DNA of 64,000 nucleotides from Acidimicrobiia bacterium (GTDB lineage Bacteria > Actinomycetota > Acidimicrobiia > Acidimicrobiales > Aldehydirespiratoraceae), in assembly GCA_022820805.1 (NCBI GenBank), contig JAJEEV010000027.1, forward strand, positions 1 to 64,000. The letters are read 5' to 3'. The notes under the pieces are model-generated. The model made no database searches and had not been told where the DNA came from. It worked only from the letters and a program-made list of their open reading frames with translations. Positions 62,186 through 64,000 of the stretch are shown piece after piece (the stretch's first letter is position 1; each line of letters begins with the position of its first letter). The position numbers were made by a program, and so were the translations under genes.

Positions 62186-63226
62186 ATGACCGATGCGTCG
62201 GAGATGCTCGAGGTCGCGTCCGCGGACCCGGACACCGTCCGGGACGTCTTCGCGCAGCGCGGCTGGGGCGACGGTCTCCCGCTGGTGGCCCCCACCGCCG
62301 AGCGGGTCGACGACATGCTGGCCGGATCCGCCCGAGACCCCGATGAAGTGATCGCGGTGCTGCCCCCTCGGTCGGGCATGGCCACCCGAAGGATCATCGC
62401 GGTCAACGCGGTTCTGGCCGGTTGCCGCCCCGAGCACCTGGGTGTTCTCGTCGCCGCGGTGCGGGCCCTGGCCCGCCCCGAGGTCAACCTGCGGGGCGTC
62501 AACGCCACCACCCATCCGGTGGCGCCGATGCTGGTCGTGCACGGCGAGGTCGCCCGCACCGCGGGCTACAACGCCGGGCTCGGAGCCTTCGGCCCGGGCA
62601 ACGTGGCCAACGCGGCCACCGGCCGGGCCCTCCGCCTGATCCTGCTGCACGTCGCGGGCGCGGTCCCCGGAGCCGGCGACGCCTCCACCCAGGGCGGACC
62701 GGCCAAGTACGCCTACTGCGTGGCCGAGAACCTGGACGAGTCGCCCTGGGGCGGCTACGCCGCCAGCGTCGGGGTGGACGCGCCGTCGGCGGTGACCGTC
62801 CACTGCGGGGAGGCCCCCCACAACGTGCACGACATGGAGGCGAGCGGGCCTGCGCCGATCCTCGACAAGGTCGCGTCGGCCATGACGTCGCTGGGCTCCA
62901 ACAACGCGCCGGTCAGCAGCGGCGAGTTCTTCGTGATGCTGTGCCCCGAGCACGCCGCCGCCTGCGCGGCCGCGGGATGGACCCGCAGCCATGTGGCGTC
63001 CTACATCCACGAGCGGGCCCGCATCAGAGCCGGCGACCTCCGGGCCGCATTCGCGCTCAGGGCCTGGGCGCCCTGGCAGGAGGCCCTGCCCGACGACTCG
63101 GCGATGCCGGTCACCGAGCATCCCGCCAACATCAGAATCGTCGTGGTCGGGGGTCCCGGCAAGCACAGCTCGGTCATCCCCAGCTGGGGCATGACCTCCA
63201 GCGCCACGGTGCCGGTGGAGCACTAG
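62186..63226 (+). CDS. Uncharacterised 'WGDGLP' protein upstream of the UGSC selenoprotein
   Basis: 346 aa from ATG 62186. Recognisable only by its conserved start (FAQRGWGDGLPLVAPTAERV) and core motifs NLRGVNATTHPVAPMLVVHG and GALRLILL-like helices; ends VVVGGPGKHSSVIPSWGMTS. Such proteins tend to accompany UGSC-family genes, but I know no function. One Cys-poor domain, no signal peptide. It is 18 bp before the selenoprotein start, so co-transcribed. The 170 bp upstream (62016-62185) hold only the divergent promoter region and a weak TTTCA-N5-TGAAA palindrome. Confidence 0.7.
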   Translation: MTDASEMLEVASADPDTVRDVFAQRGWGDGLPLVAPTAERVDDMLAGSARDPDEVIAVLPPRSGMATRRIIAVNAVLAGCRPEHLGVLVAAVRALARPEVNLRGVNATTHPVAPMLVVHGEVARTAGYNAGLGAFGPGNVANAATGRALRLILLHVAGAVPGAGDASTQGGPAKYAYCVAENLDESPWGGYAASVGVDAPSAVTVHCGEAPHNVHDMEASGPAPILDKVASAMTSLGSNNAPVSSGEFFVMLCPEHAAACAAAGWTRSHVASYIHERARIRAGDLRAAFALRAWAPWQEALPDDSAMPVTEHPANIRIVVVGGPGKHSSVIPSWGMTSSATVPVEH

Positions 63227-63244
63227 ACGCAGGAGGAACCGAAC

Positions 63245-63763
63245 ATGGAGGTCTACGCCCCCGACGGAGCAGTCGGAGCTGCGCCCACCGGCCTGGCCCC
63301 GGGCGCCGGAGTCCTGGCCGGCAAGCGGATCGGGGTACTCGACAACTCCAAGCCGAACGCGGGGCTGCTGCTGGGGCGCATGGCGGAGCGGCTCGCAGCC
63401 CGCACCGGAGCCGGCGTGGGGGTGGTGGAGCGCAAGAACGCAGCCCTGCCCGCTCCCGACGACGTGCTGGCCCGGCTGGCGGAGGCGCAGGTCGTGCTGA
63501 CCGGCTCAGCCGATTGAGGCAGTTGCACGTCGTGGAGTGTCCACGACTCCGTCAGCCTCGAAGCCGCCGGGATTCCCACCGTCCTGGTGGCCACCACCGC
63601 CTTCGAGGCCCTCGCATCTGAGGTGGCCGCCACCCTGGGAGTGCCCGATACCAGGATCGTGTCCGTCGACCACCCGCTGGGCGGCACCGACGAGGCCAGC
63701 GTCATCGATCGGGCCGACCGGGCCGTGGAGCGGACCCTGCTTCTGCTGACCGGGTCGGCATGA
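63245..63763 (+). CDS. UGSC-family selenoprotein (in-frame UGA = Sec91)
   Basis: 172 aa if UGA at 63515-63517 is read as selenocysteine; otherwise only 90 aa. ATG 63245 follows CAGGAGGAACCGAAC. KRIGVLDNSKPNAGLLLGRM is followed at residues 90-103 by D-U-GSCTSWSVHDSV; then VSLEAAGIPTVLVATTAFE and HPLGGTD run in the same frame to TGA at 63761. The U-G-S-C redox-like motif names the family, in which Cys versions also occur. A SECIS-like hairpin follows the UGA. Activity is unknown. Sec insertion needs SelA/SelB/SelC, which must be elsewhere in the genome. Confidence 0.88.
63515..63559 (+). promoter_or_regulatory. Bacterial SECIS-like element in the selenoprotein mRNA
   Basis: Directly after the UGA, GTCGTGGA (63529-63536) and TCCACGAC (63540-63547) make a perfect 8-bp stem with a GTG triloop at 63537-63539. 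A lower stem GAGGC/GCCTC joins 63516-63520 with 63555-63559. The first loop base is G and sits 19 nt beyond the UGA, within the 16-37 nt window usual for bacterial SECIS. The element lies within coding sequence, as expected in bacteria. Confidence 0.82.
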
Positions 63764-63800
63764 CCGGCGAGCCGAGCGCCTGCTGCGGGGACTCCAGCCT

Positions 63801-64000
63801 GTGAGCGAACGGCTGGTCGTCGGGGTGCTCTACCCGGGGGACTTCAACGACGACTTCGAAGGGCACCTGGCGGAGTTGGCGGCGATCGACCCGAGGATCG
63901 AGATCGTCGCCGAGCCCTACGTCGAGCCGTCCGAACTCCGCTCCCAGCGGGGAGTTCCTCCCTACGACAACGCGCGCGGCCTCGCTCCCCCGCTCACGCC
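63801..64000 (+). CDS. Truncated gene, hydroxyacid-dehydrogenase-like N-terminus
   Basis: GTG 63801 opens SERLVVGVLYPGDFNDDFEG and the frame stays open to the window edge (66 codons). The N-terminus resembles D-isomer-specific 2-hydroxyacid dehydrogenases, but the NAD motif is beyond the window, so the assignment is tentative. A 14-codon frame (ATG 63760, ending ACCGDSSL then TGA 63802-63804) overlaps both the selenoprotein stop and this GTG and may only be a translational coupler. Confidence 0.45.
   Translation, partial: MSERLVVGVLYPGDFNDDFEGHLAELAAIDPRIEIVAEPYVEPSELRSQRGVPPYDNARGLAPPLT

Noticed and set aside
1-64000. tRNA or rRNA genes
   Set aside because: I looked in the gaps for T-arm-like GGTTCRAATCC segments and saw none outside coding genes; a covariance-model search would settle it.

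Overview
The window is a high-GC, gene-dense actinobacterial chromosome segment. A free-living or host-associated marine member of Acidimicrobiia is my best guess. The clues are an F420-type LLM oxidoreductase, a septum-formation-like lipoprotein, an S41 protease carrying S-layer-homology (SLH) repeats, and many amidohydrolases and quaternary-amine genes. Species cannot be read from the sequence alone.

Layout. 1-4.5 kb is a scarred accessory region: the right end of an IS3-family element sits inside a frameshifted type I-G-like cas3, followed by a partly duplicated module (small protein plus DUF4143 ATPase), a RelE-like toxin and an array of four 23-bp-spaced repeats. 4.5-20.4 kb holds housekeeping and catabolic genes: map, SLH protease, MaoC, cation transporter, rhodanese, Ppx/GppA, amidohydrolase, LLM oxidoreductase, then a plus-strand run of C-S lyase, ureohydrolase, NicX/M29-like, aminotransferase and flavin monooxygenase. 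20.4-20.9 kb is a hicAB module behind an AT-rich palindromic promoter. 21-26.4 kb is a tightly overlapping minus-strand operon of a DMSO-reductase-family molybdoenzyme, an Fe-S subunit, an NrfD anchor and a two-subunit TPP decarboxylase. 26.5-36.3 kb carries an amidohydrolase, tag, an aquaporin, an envelope lipoprotein, Nudix, a YcaQ-like gene and leuS.

36.3-43 kb is a complete corrinoid methyl-transfer operon: corrinoid protein, DUF1638, 'virulence factor' protein, methyl-THF:corrinoid methyltransferase, RamA-like activase and a non-pyrrolysine MttB homologue. It lies behind a 92-bp x 3 tandem repeat and a strong inverted-repeat operator. 43-50.4 kb has a peptide/nickel-type ABC importer with one ATPase, an MFS carrier and a hydrolase. 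50.5-52.2 kb has an O-acetylhomoserine sulfhydrylase gene broken by an in-frame amber codon, a 49-aa ORF and a perfect TGTGA-N6-TCACA site. 52-62 kb has choline-dehydrogenase-like, GFA, dimethylglycine-dehydrogenase-like, Rieske oxygenase and second MttB genes. Together with the corrinoid operon these suggest catabolism of methylated quaternary amines (choline, betaines) both oxidatively and through corrinoid methyl transfer.

The most striking item is at the right edge. A UGSC-family protein has its active-site selenocysteine encoded by an in-frame UGA followed by a hairpin that fits bacterial SECIS rules. It follows an uncharacterised 'WGDGLP' protein and precedes a truncated gene that looks like a hydroxyacid dehydrogenase. 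A naive annotation would truncate this protein to 90 aa. The function of this cluster is unknown.
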